NCBI GenBank assembly: GCA_022394755.1
Contig: JAGFCA010000109.1
Coordinates: 1 to 60,866 of the forward strand
Length of the DNA: 60,866 nucleotides
Source: Candidatus Poribacteria bacterium
Lineage (GTDB): Bacteria > Poribacteria > WGA-4E > WGA-3G
Reading direction: 5' to 3'
The position numbers and the translations under genes were made by a program. Below are positions 36,052 through 45,107 of the stretch, in pieces. The notes beneath the pieces are model-generated. The model made no database searches, was not told the origin of the DNA, and was given only the letters and a program-made list of their open reading frames with translations. How positions within the stretch are numbered: position 1 is the stretch's first letter; the number at the start of each line of letters is the position of its first letter.

Positions 36052-36450
36052 TCTTCATTATAATTAGAAATGTATCTAATGGATTGTGCATCACAACATA
36101 ATTTTCTGATTAAGTATAGAGCTAATCAAATTCCATAAATTCTATTTCATACCTATGCAATCTATTGCTTAATTATGTAAATAACAGTATAATAACAAAG
36201 AACTTAACATAATTTTAATAAATAAAAAATTTGATTATCTTAAATGAGCCAATAAGATAAATATACAGTATTAAGAAAATGATAATATGTTCCTGAATTG
36301 GGATGAACCTAATTGACATTGCCAATTTAAGAATTCTGATTTTGAAACATACTTACTGAGAGAATTTAGTTTAATAATTGGGTTTTATTCAAATTGATAA
36401 TATATATGAAATTATCTAACAACGTATACTGTCTTATGTGAAGGAGGAAT

Positions 36451-36519
36451 TAAGTTACCGTCGGGAAGGCAACAATGACGAAACTTAATGGTAAGAATCT
36501 CACTCAATATTACCAAGTT
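36451..36519 (+). promoter_or_regulatory. Alternative-hairpin leader upstream of ftsZ
   Basis: Segment B (AACTTAATGGTAA, 36482-36494) can pair with downstream segment C (TTACCAAGTT, 36510-36519) or with upstream segment A (TAAGTTACC, 36451-36459). The A:B form is reinforced by CGTC (36459-36462) with GACG (36477-36480). The two folds exclude each other. The ribosome site and ATG of the leader ORF fall in or next to the A:B stem-loop. This is the layout of an attenuator or translational switch; no known riboswitch class is recognisable. Confidence 0.4.
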
Positions 36520-36561
36520 GAGTTGCCAAAGGTGACTGAAATAACTGATGATACAATTTGA
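36475..36561 (+). CDS. Possible 28-residue leader peptide overlapping the ftsZ start
   Basis: An ATG with AAGG 6 nt upstream opens a 28-codon frame (starting MTKLNGKNLTQYY, ending TDDTI) that stops at 36561, 14 nt inside ftsZ in another frame. ftsZ itself has only a distant AAAGGTGA (36527-36534), so translation through this ORF could deliver ribosomes to the ftsZ ATG. The ORF lies inside a region able to form two mutually exclusive hairpins. I cannot show that the peptide is made. The 36,052-36,474 stretch before it is AT-rich with no gene; a TTGACA at 36313 and a TATACT at 36425 are weak promoter candidates. Confidence 0.4.
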   Translation: MTKLNGKNLTQYYQVELPKVTEITDDTI

Positions 36562-37864
36562 ACAAGAAGAATTTGAAAATGCAAGTGCGAAAATTAAGGT
36601 TATAGGAGTAGGTGGAGCAGGTGGTAATGCTGTTAGACGGATGATTGAAGCAGCACTTACTGGTATAGAGTTTTATGCTGTTAATACTGACTCCCAAGCA
36701 CTTAATACCTGTCTTGGTGCAACACAAATACAAATTGGAATGAGTACCACAAAAGGATTAGGTGCAGGTGCTAATCCAGAAGTGGGTAGGGAAGCAGCTG
36801 AAGAAGATAGAGAGACCTTACAAGAAATCGTTGATTCAGCAAATATGGTTTTTGTTGCTGCAGGAATGGGTGGGGGAACAGGAACTGGTGCAGCCCCAGT
36901 CGTTGCTTCGCTCGCAAAAGAGAAAGGGGCTCTTACTATAGGTGTTGTCACCCGTCCTTTCAACTTTGAAGGAAAGTTACGAGCAGAAAAAGCTGAAGCA
37001 GGATTGGCAGAATTACGTAATAAATCTGATTCCGTAATTGTAGTACCTAACCAATGCTTGATTGATAATTATGACCGTAAACTCCCTATTCAAGATGCTT
37101 TTAAATATGGTGATCAAATATTACTACATGCCGTTCAAAGTATTTCTGATATTATCACTGAAGCTGGGGAAATTAATCTTGACTTCGCTGATGTGGAAAC
37201 GGTTATGAGAGATGCCGGAACTGCACTTATGGGTATGGGGAAAGCAAATGGGGATAACAGGGCACAATTAGCTGCTGCCGCTGCAATATCATCACCACTA
37301 CTTGAAGAAACAAGCATAGCGGGTGCAGTAGGCATGATTGTTAATATTACAGCACCTCCAGACTTCAATATGCACGAATTAGACGAGGCAATGAAGGTTA
37401 TTACTGATGCATCTGAAGATGCACAACCTATCTTTGGTTTAGTATGTAAAGACGAATTGGAACTTAATGATGAAGTCTTGGTGACTGTCATCGCAACGGG
37501 TTTCGATCCGCCTGCAGAATCACAAGCTAATCCAAATGCGAGATATAACATACAAGGAGGAAATCCTCAAGGTGGACAAGCTAATCCCATGCTTCAAGGA
37601 AGTCGTGTTCGGGCTTCAGAACCTGGTGGGGCTGGTCGTAACAAACGGAATTGGGACAGAACTCCACAAGGTAGAGGGGAAGAAGGTCAAAACCCTCCGT
37701 CATCCAGAAGAAACAGCCCACAAAACACACCATCAACACAAGCACAAGACCAACCAGAAGAAGCTAATGAACCTAAAGAAGAACAAGATCAGAACCAAGA
37801 AAAACAGTGGGATATACCTACTTTTCTTAGAGTTCAACAAAGAAGAGATAAACGAAAGAATTAA
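36548..37864 (+). CDS. ftsZ: Cell division GTPase FtsZ
   Basis: FtsZ is the tubulin homologue that forms the division ring. The 438-residue protein has IKVIGVGGAGGNAVRRM at about residues 16-32, the tubulin signature GGGTGTGAAP near 108-117, TRPFNFEGK and the NLDFADVETVM T7-loop region. After about residue 320 comes a polar, Gln/Asn/Glu-rich linker of roughly 100 residues. The conserved C-terminal peptide DIPTFLR, which binds FtsA, is followed by a basic tail. It ends the dcw cluster and is separated from ftsA by almost 500 nt, suggesting its own control. Confidence 0.96.
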   Translation: MIQFEQEEFENASAKIKVIGVGGAGGNAVRRMIEAALTGIEFYAVNTDSQALNTCLGATQIQIGMSTTKGLGAGANPEVGREAAEEDRETLQEIVDSANMVFVAAGMGGGTGTGAAPVVASLAKEKGALTIGVVTRPFNFEGKLRAEKAEAGLAELRNKSDSVIVVPNQCLIDNYDRKLPIQDAFKYGDQILLHAVQSISDIITEAGEINLDFADVETVMRDAGTALMGMGKANGDNRAQLAAAAAISSPLLEETSIAGAVGMIVNITAPPDFNMHELDEAMKVITDASEDAQPIFGLVCKDELELNDEVLVTVIATGFDPPAESQANPNARYNIQGGNPQGGQANPMLQGSRVRASEPGGAGRNKRNWDRTPQGRGEEGQNPPSSRRNSPQNTPSTQAQDQPEEANEPKEEQDQNQEKQWDIPTFLRVQQRRDKRKN

Positions 37865-37914
37865 ATCATTTATTTCTCTTCCAACTTCCTATATATACAA
37901 TTAGAGGGACTCTA

Positions 37915-39657
37915 TTGAACTTACGTGAACATACGAGACAATTACTTAACACAGAAAAGTATGTTGATTCTAACGCCAAAGATCTAAGTAGATTCAGAAA
38001 AGCAAATAGATTTGCTCTTGTATACCCCAGTACATATCAACTCGGTATGTCAAGTCTTGGGTTGCAAGTTATTCATGCCACATTAAATAATCGTACAGAT
38101 ACATCATGTGAGCGCGTTTTTATACCTGAACCTAAATACATTGATGAACTCGTAAAAAAATCCTCTCCTCTATTTTCATTTGAAACACAAACCCCACTTC
38201 ATGACTTTGACATTGTTGGATTTTCTGTCTCCTTTGAATCGGATTATATCAACATCCCGCGAGCATTAGATATCGGAAACATACCTCCACTTGCAATTAA
38301 TCGTACAGAATGGGATCCAATTATTGTTGCTGGTGGAATAAATATCTCATATAACCCTGAACCAATTGCTGATTTCATAGATGTTTTTGTTGTTGGTGAA
38401 GCAGAAGAAATTATTCATAATTTCATGGAACACTTCCACCAATGGAAAATATGTAACGCTTCAAAGGATGAGTTATTAAAAACTTTAGCAACTCAACCCG
38501 GTTTATATGTTCCCAGTTTCTATGATGTATCTTATAATCCAGATGGAACTGTAAAGAATGTAGAAACTGAATCCGGTTTTCCAGAGAAAATCACTTCAGC
38601 AGCTGTCCCGATACTTGATAATGTTGAAACTTGTACAAAAATACATACGCCTAATACAGAGTTTTCGAATGCACATTTAATAGAGATCGTACGCGGCTGC
38701 GGTAGACAATGTCGATTCTGTGTAGCAGATTATGCACGTAGATGGCCGCGGCACCGATCAGTTGAAAACACCCTAACACTTGCAGAGAAAGCACGAGTAA
38801 TCACGGACAGAATAGGTTTAGTTGGTGCTTCAATATCAGACCATCCCCAGATAAATGAAATCGCATCCGGTTTAGTTAATAAAGGATTTCGTATTTCTTG
38901 TGCATCTCTTAGAGCTGAAACTGTCGAATCACCGTTATTAGATGCCTTAGCAGATAGTGATCAAGGAACAATTACCATTGCACCAGAAGTTGCAACCGAA
39001 AGATTACAAAAGGTTGTAAATAAAGGCATTCCACGAGACCGTCTCTACTATATTTTTGAGGAAGCCTTAAAACGAGACATTCTCAATCTCCGTCTCTATT
39101 TTCTTATAGGTGTGCCGTATGAAACGCCAGAAGATGTTACTGCAATTGCAGACATGGCAAAGGAAATGCGTACACTCCTTTTACCTCACGCTAAACGTAG
39201 TGGAAAAATAGGACGCATCAGTTTTACTATCTCTCCTATGGTACCAAAACCGCATACACCTTTTCAATGGGTTCCGATGGAACCACCAAAAACCATATCC
39301 AAAAAACTGGATTATCTAAAACGTGAAATCAACCGACTTGGAAGTATTAAGGTTTCATCTGCAAGTGCACGGTTAGCGCACCAAGAAGCTGTCTTTGCTC
39401 GTGGAGACCGTCGACTTGGTAAGATTATTTATGAGTTGGCACAAGGAAACACATGGAATAATGCTTTCCGTAGACATGGATTAGCACCGGATTTCTATGC
39501 TTTACGTCAACGGAAATTTAATGAGATTAACCCATGGGACCATCTTGATTTAAACGTTAAACCCCAATTCCTTCAACTTGAACATAATAAATACGAGAAA
39601 GGTTTTATGACAAGTCCATGTGACACAACTGTTTGTAAAAAATGTGGGGCATGCTAA
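37915..39657 (+). CDS. B12-binding/radical SAM protein (YgiQ/TIGR03960-like)
   Basis: The 580-residue protein has an N-terminal cobalamin-binding-like region (FALVYPSTYQLGMSSLGLQ, DIVGFSVSFESDY, VVGEAEEIIHNF). The radical SAM domain has C262-x3-C266-x2-C269 (RGCGRQCRFC) for the 4Fe-4S cluster and the later TIAPEVATERLQKVVNKG block. It ends in CDTTVCKKCGAC, a likely extra metal or cluster site. It resembles the uncharacterised family often fused or adjacent to a DUF2344 protein; none is present here. The TTG start is supported by GAGGG 7 nt upstream. It follows ftsZ by 50 nt. The substrate is unknown. Confidence 0.82.
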   Translation: MNLREHTRQLLNTEKYVDSNAKDLSRFRKANRFALVYPSTYQLGMSSLGLQVIHATLNNRTDTSCERVFIPEPKYIDELVKKSSPLFSFETQTPLHDFDIVGFSVSFESDYINIPRALDIGNIPPLAINRTEWDPIIVAGGINISYNPEPIADFIDVFVVGEAEEIIHNFMEHFHQWKICNASKDELLKTLATQPGLYVPSFYDVSYNPDGTVKNVETESGFPEKITSAAVPILDNVETCTKIHTPNTEFSNAHLIEIVRGCGRQCRFCVADYARRWPRHRSVENTLTLAEKARVITDRIGLVGASISDHPQINEIASGLVNKGFRISCASLRAETVESPLLDALADSDQGTITIAPEVATERLQKVVNKGIPRDRLYYIFEEALKRDILNLRLYFLIGVPYETPEDVTAIADMAKEMRTLLLPHAKRSGKIGRISFTISPMVPKPHTPFQWVPMEPPKTISKKLDYLKREINRLGSIKVSSASARLAHQEAVFARGDRRLGKIIYELAQGNTWNNAFRRHGLAPDFYALRQRKFNEINPWDHLDLNVKPQFLQLEHNKYEKGFMTSPCDTTVCKKCGAC

Positions 39658-39733
39658 TTTACTGTATGTATTCGAAATGAAAATATCATAATCAATAATA
39701 GTCAGTGTATTGACTCAATGAAGGAGGAAAACA

Positions 39734-40507
39734 GTGTTAAAACTAATAAAATTACCTTCGCTACTTTTAACATTTTTATTTATTACCTTAACATCTCTTT
39801 CTTATGCTGGTTTAGACGATAAATCGCTTGTATTATATCTATCCTTTGATGAAGGAGCTGGAAATACAGCCAAAGACGGTTCTCAATACGGACATGATGG
39901 AGAACTGATGAAAGGTCCAAATTGGGTTGACGGGAAAAGCGAAAAAGCAATTGAATTTGACGGCACTAAATCACAGTATGTTATTGTTCCTATCAATGAT
40001 ACCTTACAATTAGTAGAACAGTTTTCAGTCGCATTTTGGGTCAAACGTGGAGATAAACAGATACGAGCATGGAACTATATGGTTGCAGGTGGATCTCTCA
40101 AATGGGCAGTCATTTTTAATAATGATAACCAAAAGACTTTTGTTTATACAAATGGTGGTGGCTGGGGACTTAGAGGTCAAACCGATGACGCTCAACCTGA
40201 AGATTGGGTTCATATCACATTAACCCATGATACAAAATCTACAGTAGACATATATTACGATGGTAAAAGAGCTGGGGGTGGAGGAAAACCACCGACTGTT
40301 GCTGAAATTGACGGTTCCATCATGGTAGGTGCAAGACATCCAGGTCAAGAATTCTTCACTGGTGTCATTGATGAGGTGTATCTCTTTAATCGTATAATTA
40401 CGGTAGATGAGATCAACACTATCAAAGATGGAGGTTTTACACCTGTAAAGCCTGCTGATAAATTAACTACTACATGGGGTGTCATTAAATCCAATCGACA
40501 CCAATAA
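39734..40507 (+). CDS. Exported LamG-domain (concanavalin A-like) protein
   Basis: The 257-residue protein has a signal peptide ending SYA at residue 25. A single LamG/Con A-like jelly-roll follows: LVLYLSFDEGAGNTAKDGS, EFDGTKSQYVIVP, FSVAFWVKRGD, WVHITLTHDTKSTVDIYYDGKR and FTGVIDEVYLFNRIIT. Such domains bind glycans or other ligands, and no catalytic module is attached. The GTG start is preceded by a strong AAGGAGG at 7 nt. The protein should act in the periplasm or outside the cell. Its ligand is not evident. Confidence 0.88.
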   Translation: MLKLIKLPSLLLTFLFITLTSLSYAGLDDKSLVLYLSFDEGAGNTAKDGSQYGHDGELMKGPNWVDGKSEKAIEFDGTKSQYVIVPINDTLQLVEQFSVAFWVKRGDKQIRAWNYMVAGGSLKWAVIFNNDNQKTFVYTNGGGWGLRGQTDDAQPEDWVHITLTHDTKSTVDIYYDGKRAGGGGKPPTVAEIDGSIMVGARHPGQEFFTGVIDEVYLFNRIITVDEINTIKDGGFTPVKPADKLTTTWGVIKSNRHQ

Positions 40508-40511
40508 GTTA

Positions 40512-40546
40512 AACCTCAAGGAAAGTTGATTACTGTCCTTGAGGTT
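40512..40546. terminator. Hairpin after the LamG gene
   Basis: AACCTCAAGGA (40512-40522) pairs perfectly with TCCTTGAGGTT (40536-40546) around a 13-nt loop, 5 nt after the stop codon. The T-run of a classical intrinsic terminator is missing (ATCAATAT follows), but position and stability suggest transcription ends or the 3' end is protected here. Confidence 0.6.
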
Positions 40547-40644
40547 ATCAATATACAGCTTGTTACTAAGTTTACATACCCGGTTATTGTTCTAATCTCT
40601 TCATATCTAACTAAGATCCATAAATTTAACATTGACTAACTCAA

Positions 40645-41916
40645 ATGCGTATAACAAGATGTGTTACAATCCTTGTTCTATGTGTAGTTATTAGTAATTT
40701 TGCATCTGCCTTCCAATCTAAAGAGTTTTACCTACGTGGTAAAGATTTTTTGGATGAAGGAAGATATAGGAATGCTATAGAAGCATTCAACAAAGCAATT
40801 ACAACTACAAAGACGCATACTAATGCAGAGTTAATATCTGAAATTCATTTCAATATCGGAACAGCTTATTTCCATTTGGATGATTTTGATAATGCCATCA
40901 TAGAATATAATAAAGCAATTGATATTAAGAGTGACTCTTTTATTTATTACAACGCATTGGGTATAGTCTTTTCAGAACTCAAACAATATAAAAAAGCATT
41001 AGATGCATATAACAATGCAATCAGATATTCAACAAAGACTGCAGAACTCTACTTTAATATTGGCTTAGCACATTATAATCAAGGGAATTTCTCTTCTGCT
41101 ATTAATACCTTTAAACAGGCAATCAGTGTAGATAAAAAATATACAGATGCTTATATAGGACTCGGTGATATTTATCTTAAACAGGGACAACTCTCTATAT
41201 CTGAACAGAACTATAAATCAGTCATACAAATTAAACCTGACAGTCTCGGGGCATTAATAGGTTTAGGTAAGGTCTACCTAAAACAAGGAGAAACTGTCAA
41301 AGCAAGACCTTTTTTAGAAAAAGTAATAAAAATCCAAAAAGACCATACAGAAGCACATTTCCAGATTGCACAGTTATATATTAAAAATGGTGAAATACAT
41401 AAAGCCGAAAAAACAATGGAGTACTTCAAAGTACTAAGGGATACTGATCCACTTCTACTCAGAGCAGAAAAATGGATAAAAAGACATCCTGATGATTCAA
41501 AGGGATATAATAATTTGGGTATTCTATACCTTACACGACGCTGTTATGATAAGGCAATTCTAAATTATAAAAAAGCAATAACCTTGTCCCCTAATTCAGC
41601 CTCGGTTCATTATAACATGGGACATACATATCATAAACAAGGGAAAAGAGGACTTGCGATTGATGCCTACCTGCTTGCTATTGCGAACGATTCTGAACTT
41701 GCAATTGCACATAATAATTTAGCTGTCTGTTATTCTGAATTAAATGAACATTTAAATAAAGCATTATCCCATGCTCTGATTGCAACGAAGAATATGCCAA
41801 CCAATCCCAATTATTGGGATACTCTTGCATCAATCTATACCCAACTTGGTTCGAAAAAAGAAGCACAACAAGCTCGTGCAAAACAGACCTCCCTCCTTAT
41901 GCAATCACAAAAATGA
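40645..41916 (+). CDS. Exported tetratricopeptide-repeat protein
   Basis: The 423-residue protein begins with a signal peptide (cleavage probably after ASA, residue 22). It then consists of about ten tetratricopeptide repeats with the usual A/G-Y-A pattern (FNIGTAYFHLDDFDNAIIEYNKAI, YNALGIVFSELKQYKKALDAYNNAI, HYNMGHTYHKQGKRGLAIDAY). TPR solenoids act as docking surfaces. The stop overlaps the next gene (FG-GAP/ASPIC-UnbV) by 4 bases, so the two should be made together and may form an extracytoplasmic complex. No further domain is present. Confidence 0.88.
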   Translation: MRITRCVTILVLCVVISNFASAFQSKEFYLRGKDFLDEGRYRNAIEAFNKAITTTKTHTNAELISEIHFNIGTAYFHLDDFDNAIIEYNKAIDIKSDSFIYYNALGIVFSELKQYKKALDAYNNAIRYSTKTAELYFNIGLAHYNQGNFSSAINTFKQAISVDKKYTDAYIGLGDIYLKQGQLSISEQNYKSVIQIKPDSLGALIGLGKVYLKQGETVKARPFLEKVIKIQKDHTEAHFQIAQLYIKNGEIHKAEKTMEYFKVLRDTDPLLLRAEKWIKRHPDDSKGYNNLGILYLTRRCYDKAILNYKKAITLSPNSASVHYNMGHTYHKQGKRGLAIDAYLLAIANDSELAIAHNNLAVCYSELNEHLNKALSHALIATKNMPTNPNYWDTLASIYTQLGSKKEAQQARAKQTSLLMQSQK

Positions 41917-43607
41917 GATGTTTCTTCTGTTTTCTACTTAGTCTTGTTGTCATGATTCCTCCCCTTCAATCAGAGGTCAAATTTGCTGATGTTACAAAAC
42001 AGGCAGGTATAAACTTTACTCATTTTGACGGACGAACTGGGGAGAAATACCTTATTGAAACTCTTGGGTCTGGTGCGCTGTTTCTTGATTATGATTCTGA
42101 TTCCTATCTCGATTTATATGTAATTAATGCTTCCAATATCCCACCAAATTCACCATTTCCAGAAGATCTTTCTGATAATACTCAAACTCCATTTAATAGA
42201 TTATATCAAAACAATGGTGACGGTACATTCACTGATAAAACTGAGGAAGCAGGAATTGGAGATTCTGGCTATGGTGTCGGTTGTGCAGCCGCGGACATTA
42301 ATAACGATGGTTTAATTGACATTTTTATAACAAATTTTGGTATGAATAGGCTTTATCTCAACAATGGGGATGGAACTTTTGCTGATATTACTGAACAAGG
42401 AGGGGTTGGAGATGAACGATGGGGAACAGGTTGCGCATTCCTTGATTATGATTTAGATGGGTATGTTGACTTATATGTCGTAAACTATATGAAATATTCT
42501 GTTCAGAATGACAGAGGATGGGAATCTCGCGGTTTACGGATTTATTGTAGTCCAGTGGATCAAATGGATAGGACACAATTCCAAAGTGAACCAGATATAT
42601 TATATAGAAACAATGGTGATGGAACTTTCTCTGAAACAACTAAATCTGCTGGTATTCAGCATCGGTCACTGGGACTCGCTGTTGCCATTGGAGATTATAA
42701 TAATGATGGCTATCCGGACATCCACATAGCTAATGATATGGAACCAGATATATTATATAGAAACAATGGTGATGGAACTTTCATAGATACTACAGATTTG
42801 ACTGGTACAGGATATGATGAAAGTGGTATCCCAGGGAGTGGAATGGGTAGCGCTTTTGGAGATTACAATAATGATGGATTTCTTGATTTAATAGTAAGTA
42901 ATGCTCCTACACAACCCGTTATCCTATTTAAGAATGAAGAATCAATATTTTTTCAAGACACTTCATTTCCATCTGGAATTGGTGCGATCACACTCCCTTA
43001 CTTTAAATGGGCAGTAGAATTTATTGACATAAACAACGATGGGTTATTAGATATCTATGTTTGTAATGGACATTTACAGGATAACATTCATCAGTTTGCA
43101 GATGATACATACCAACAAGTCGATCTTCTTTTTCAAAACAATTATCAAAATGGGAAATATACTTTTCAAAATATATCACAGTCTACGGAGTTAGCACGTT
43201 TTACGAATACTGTTGGTAGGGCTGCATCGTTTGGAGATTATGATAACGATGGAGATATAGATGTATTTCTTAATCACTCAAATCAATCTGCCAAATTACT
43301 ACGAAATGATGGTGGCAATACACAGAACTGGATAATTATTAATGCCATTGGTACAAAAAGTAACAGATCCGGAATAGGTACGAAAATATATGTGAAGACA
43401 GAAGAATTGAGTTTATATAGAGAGATTCATAGTGGATCAAGTTATTTATCGCAAAACGATCTCAGATCACATTTTGGTTTGGGGAACAATACTACTATAG
43501 AAACACTTGAGTTACATTGGACCTCTGGAAAAAAGGACTTTTTTAGAAATATAAAGTCCAATCAAATACTTACAATAAAGGAAGGATACGGAATCGTAAA
43601 ACCGTAA
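41913..43607 (+). CDS. Exported FG-GAP/VCBS repeat protein with ASPIC/UnbV domain
   Basis: The 564-residue protein starts with a short signal peptide. It carries several FG-GAP/VCBS blades with calcium-binding D-x-[DN]-x-D-G loops (FLDYDSDSYLDLYV, AADINNDGLIDIF, FLDYDLDGYVDLYV, GDYNNDGYPDIHI, GDYDNDGDIDVFL), enough for an integrin-alpha-like propeller. The C-terminal 90 residues match the ASPIC/UnbV domain (NRSGIGTKIYV, HSGSSYLSQNDLRSHFGLG, LELHWTSGKKD), as in CRTAC1-like proteins common in marine bacteria. I chose the ATG overlapping the TPR stop; a longer frame inside the TPR gene lacks a signal peptide. The ligand is unknown. Confidence 0.88.
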   Translation: MRCFFCFLLSLVVMIPPLQSEVKFADVTKQAGINFTHFDGRTGEKYLIETLGSGALFLDYDSDSYLDLYVINASNIPPNSPFPEDLSDNTQTPFNRLYQNNGDGTFTDKTEEAGIGDSGYGVGCAAADINNDGLIDIFITNFGMNRLYLNNGDGTFADITEQGGVGDERWGTGCAFLDYDLDGYVDLYVVNYMKYSVQNDRGWESRGLRIYCSPVDQMDRTQFQSEPDILYRNNGDGTFSETTKSAGIQHRSLGLAVAIGDYNNDGYPDIHIANDMEPDILYRNNGDGTFIDTTDLTGTGYDESGIPGSGMGSAFGDYNNDGFLDLIVSNAPTQPVILFKNEESIFFQDTSFPSGIGAITLPYFKWAVEFIDINNDGLLDIYVCNGHLQDNIHQFADDTYQQVDLLFQNNYQNGKYTFQNISQSTELARFTNTVGRAASFGDYDNDGDIDVFLNHSNQSAKLLRNDGGNTQNWIIINAIGTKSNRSGIGTKIYVKTEELSLYREIHSGSSYLSQNDLRSHFGLGNNTTIETLELHWTSGKKDFFRNIKSNQILTIKEGYGIVKP

Positions 43608-43847
43608 TGAATTAGCTGATACCTTTCACTTCGACTGATAGCATTTTCTCAATATAGAATTACGATGTATTCTGAATACAAATTAAGGTTGGTATATAGG
43701 GAATTTGGTATAAATATCACCCAGCCCTTGTGTTTGGATACAATAAATATCCTAATAATCATCAGTTGTTAGTTTTCGGTTTTGCTTTTCTTTCAAAAAC
43801 TGTGTTAGCGTGAAGTGGTTAATTTGTTATGTTTTTAAATGATGTCA

Positions 43848-43935
43848 CTTTCACGCAAACCTGCACGAAGCAATTTTACGAACCCTTATTCTATAAGGGT
43901 TTATAGATTTAACTACCCCAATTCTTCGTGAATCA
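43848..43935 (-). repeat. 88-bp dispersed palindromic element, copy B (inverted)
   Basis: Read on the minus strand it starts TGATTCACG and ends CGTGAAAG, exactly like 4374-4461, with the same 88-bp length and the same internal AACCCTT/AAGGGTT palindrome. About 72 of 88 bases agree without gaps. A GCGTGAAGTG / CACTTTCACGC hairpin (43808-43856) overlaps its edge. The rest of the 43,608-44,189 gap holds only the promoter listed next. Confidence 0.75.
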
Positions 43936-44092
43936 TGTATATTAATTATATTTTCACTATTGCTATTATGAGATAAATTCTTAGGTTTAAATCTGATTAT
44001 AAATGTTTTGTATAGTTAATATCTCATATGAATTTACCATAGACCTGAAAAATATTCGTTAATACCAAAAAGTTTACACACAATTGAAATAC

Positions 44093-44121
44093 TTGACAGG
44101 TAAAGATAATTAAGATATGAT
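44093..44121 (+). promoter_or_regulatory. Consensus housekeeping promoter upstream of the PhyH dioxygenase
   Basis: TTGACA at 44093-44098, a 17-nt spacer and TATGAT at 44116-44121 match the sigma-70 consensus with one deviation in total. Transcription would start near 44128, about 60 nt before the ATG at 44190. Confidence 0.7.
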
Positions 44122-44189
44122 ACCACTACATTACAGTACAGCATTATAATAATTTGCCCTTCCTGTAGTAGTGATACAAAGGATTGAAA

Positions 44190-45002
44190 ATGCCAATAAC
44201 AGATGCAATGCCAGAACTCAAGAGAGAACTCAAATTCTTTCCTGTAGAAAATGACAACCCTTCCACTCTAACACCTGAACAAATTCAACATTTCAATGAA
44301 AATGGTTATATCTGTCCACTTGATGTATTCACAGACGATGAAATATCCATACATCGAGAATATTTCAATCAATTGATGGACAAAGTTCTCGCTGAGGGAG
44401 GAAATAGTTATTCAATTAATGGATGGCATACACGAAGTGGGGGTATTCATGATCTTGTTACCGATGAAAGAATCTCAGATTATGTACAAGATTTACTTGG
44501 GGTTGACCTTATCTGTTGGGGAACGCATTACTTCTGTAAACTTCCGGGAGAAGAAAAACAGGTAAGTTGGCATCAAGATGCTTCTTACTGGCCATTATCT
44601 CCAAGTAAAACTGTAACCGTGTGGTTAGCAATTGACGATGCATCAGTGGAAAATGGGGCAATGACTGTAATTCCGAAATCTCATCTACATGGACAAATTG
44701 CATTCGAACGGAGTACTGCAGAGGAAAAGAATGTACTCGGTCAAACTGTTATTTCACCTGAGGAATACGGTAGTGCTCCTGTTCCTTTCGAAATGAAGGC
44801 TGGACAACTTTCACTTCATTCAGATTTATTACTCCACGGATCGGAACCGAACACTTCTGACCGACGACGGTGTGGATTGACAATGAGATTTGTTCCACCT
44901 GAAGTCAAAGCTGCCAATAACTGGAACCAACGGGCAATTATCACAAGAGGAGAAGATACGAGTGGACATTGGGTTCACAATCCTCGACCAACGAATGAAT
45001 AA
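44190..45002 (+). CDS. Phytanoyl-CoA dioxygenase (PhyH) family protein
   Basis: The 270-residue protein is a non-haem Fe(II)/2-oxoglutarate oxygenase of the PhyH family. Expected iron ligands are H128-x-D130 (WHQDASYW) and the distal H216 (LLLHGSEPN). The 2-oxoglutarate-binding Arg is in the following DRRRCGLTMRF segment, and the family block GAMTVIPKSHLHG is present. The protein is cytoplasmic. The family hydroxylates diverse substrates, so the specific reaction cannot be told. The ATG at 44190 is supported by AAAGGA 7 nt upstream and by a consensus promoter. Confidence 0.9.
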   Translation: MPITDAMPELKRELKFFPVENDNPSTLTPEQIQHFNENGYICPLDVFTDDEISIHREYFNQLMDKVLAEGGNSYSINGWHTRSGGIHDLVTDERISDYVQDLLGVDLICWGTHYFCKLPGEEKQVSWHQDASYWPLSPSKTVTVWLAIDDASVENGAMTVIPKSHLHGQIAFERSTAEEKNVLGQTVISPEEYGSAPVPFEMKAGQLSLHSDLLLHGSEPNTSDRRRCGLTMRFVPPEVKAANNWNQRAIITRGEDTSGHWVHNPRPTNE

Positions 45003-45107
45003 CACAACAAGATATCTATATTGAGATTGAAATCATTCAAACTAAAATTCTATCCTATCAGGGTTATCTACCAATAAACTTCTCACCTAACTACATCAAG
45101 TGAATTA

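Noticed and set aside
41814..41912. N-terminal extension of the ASPIC/UnbV frame into the TPR gene
   Set aside because: The extension removes the signal peptide from the N-terminus and overlaps well-supported TPR coding sequence; the ATGA overlap at 41913 is the natural start.
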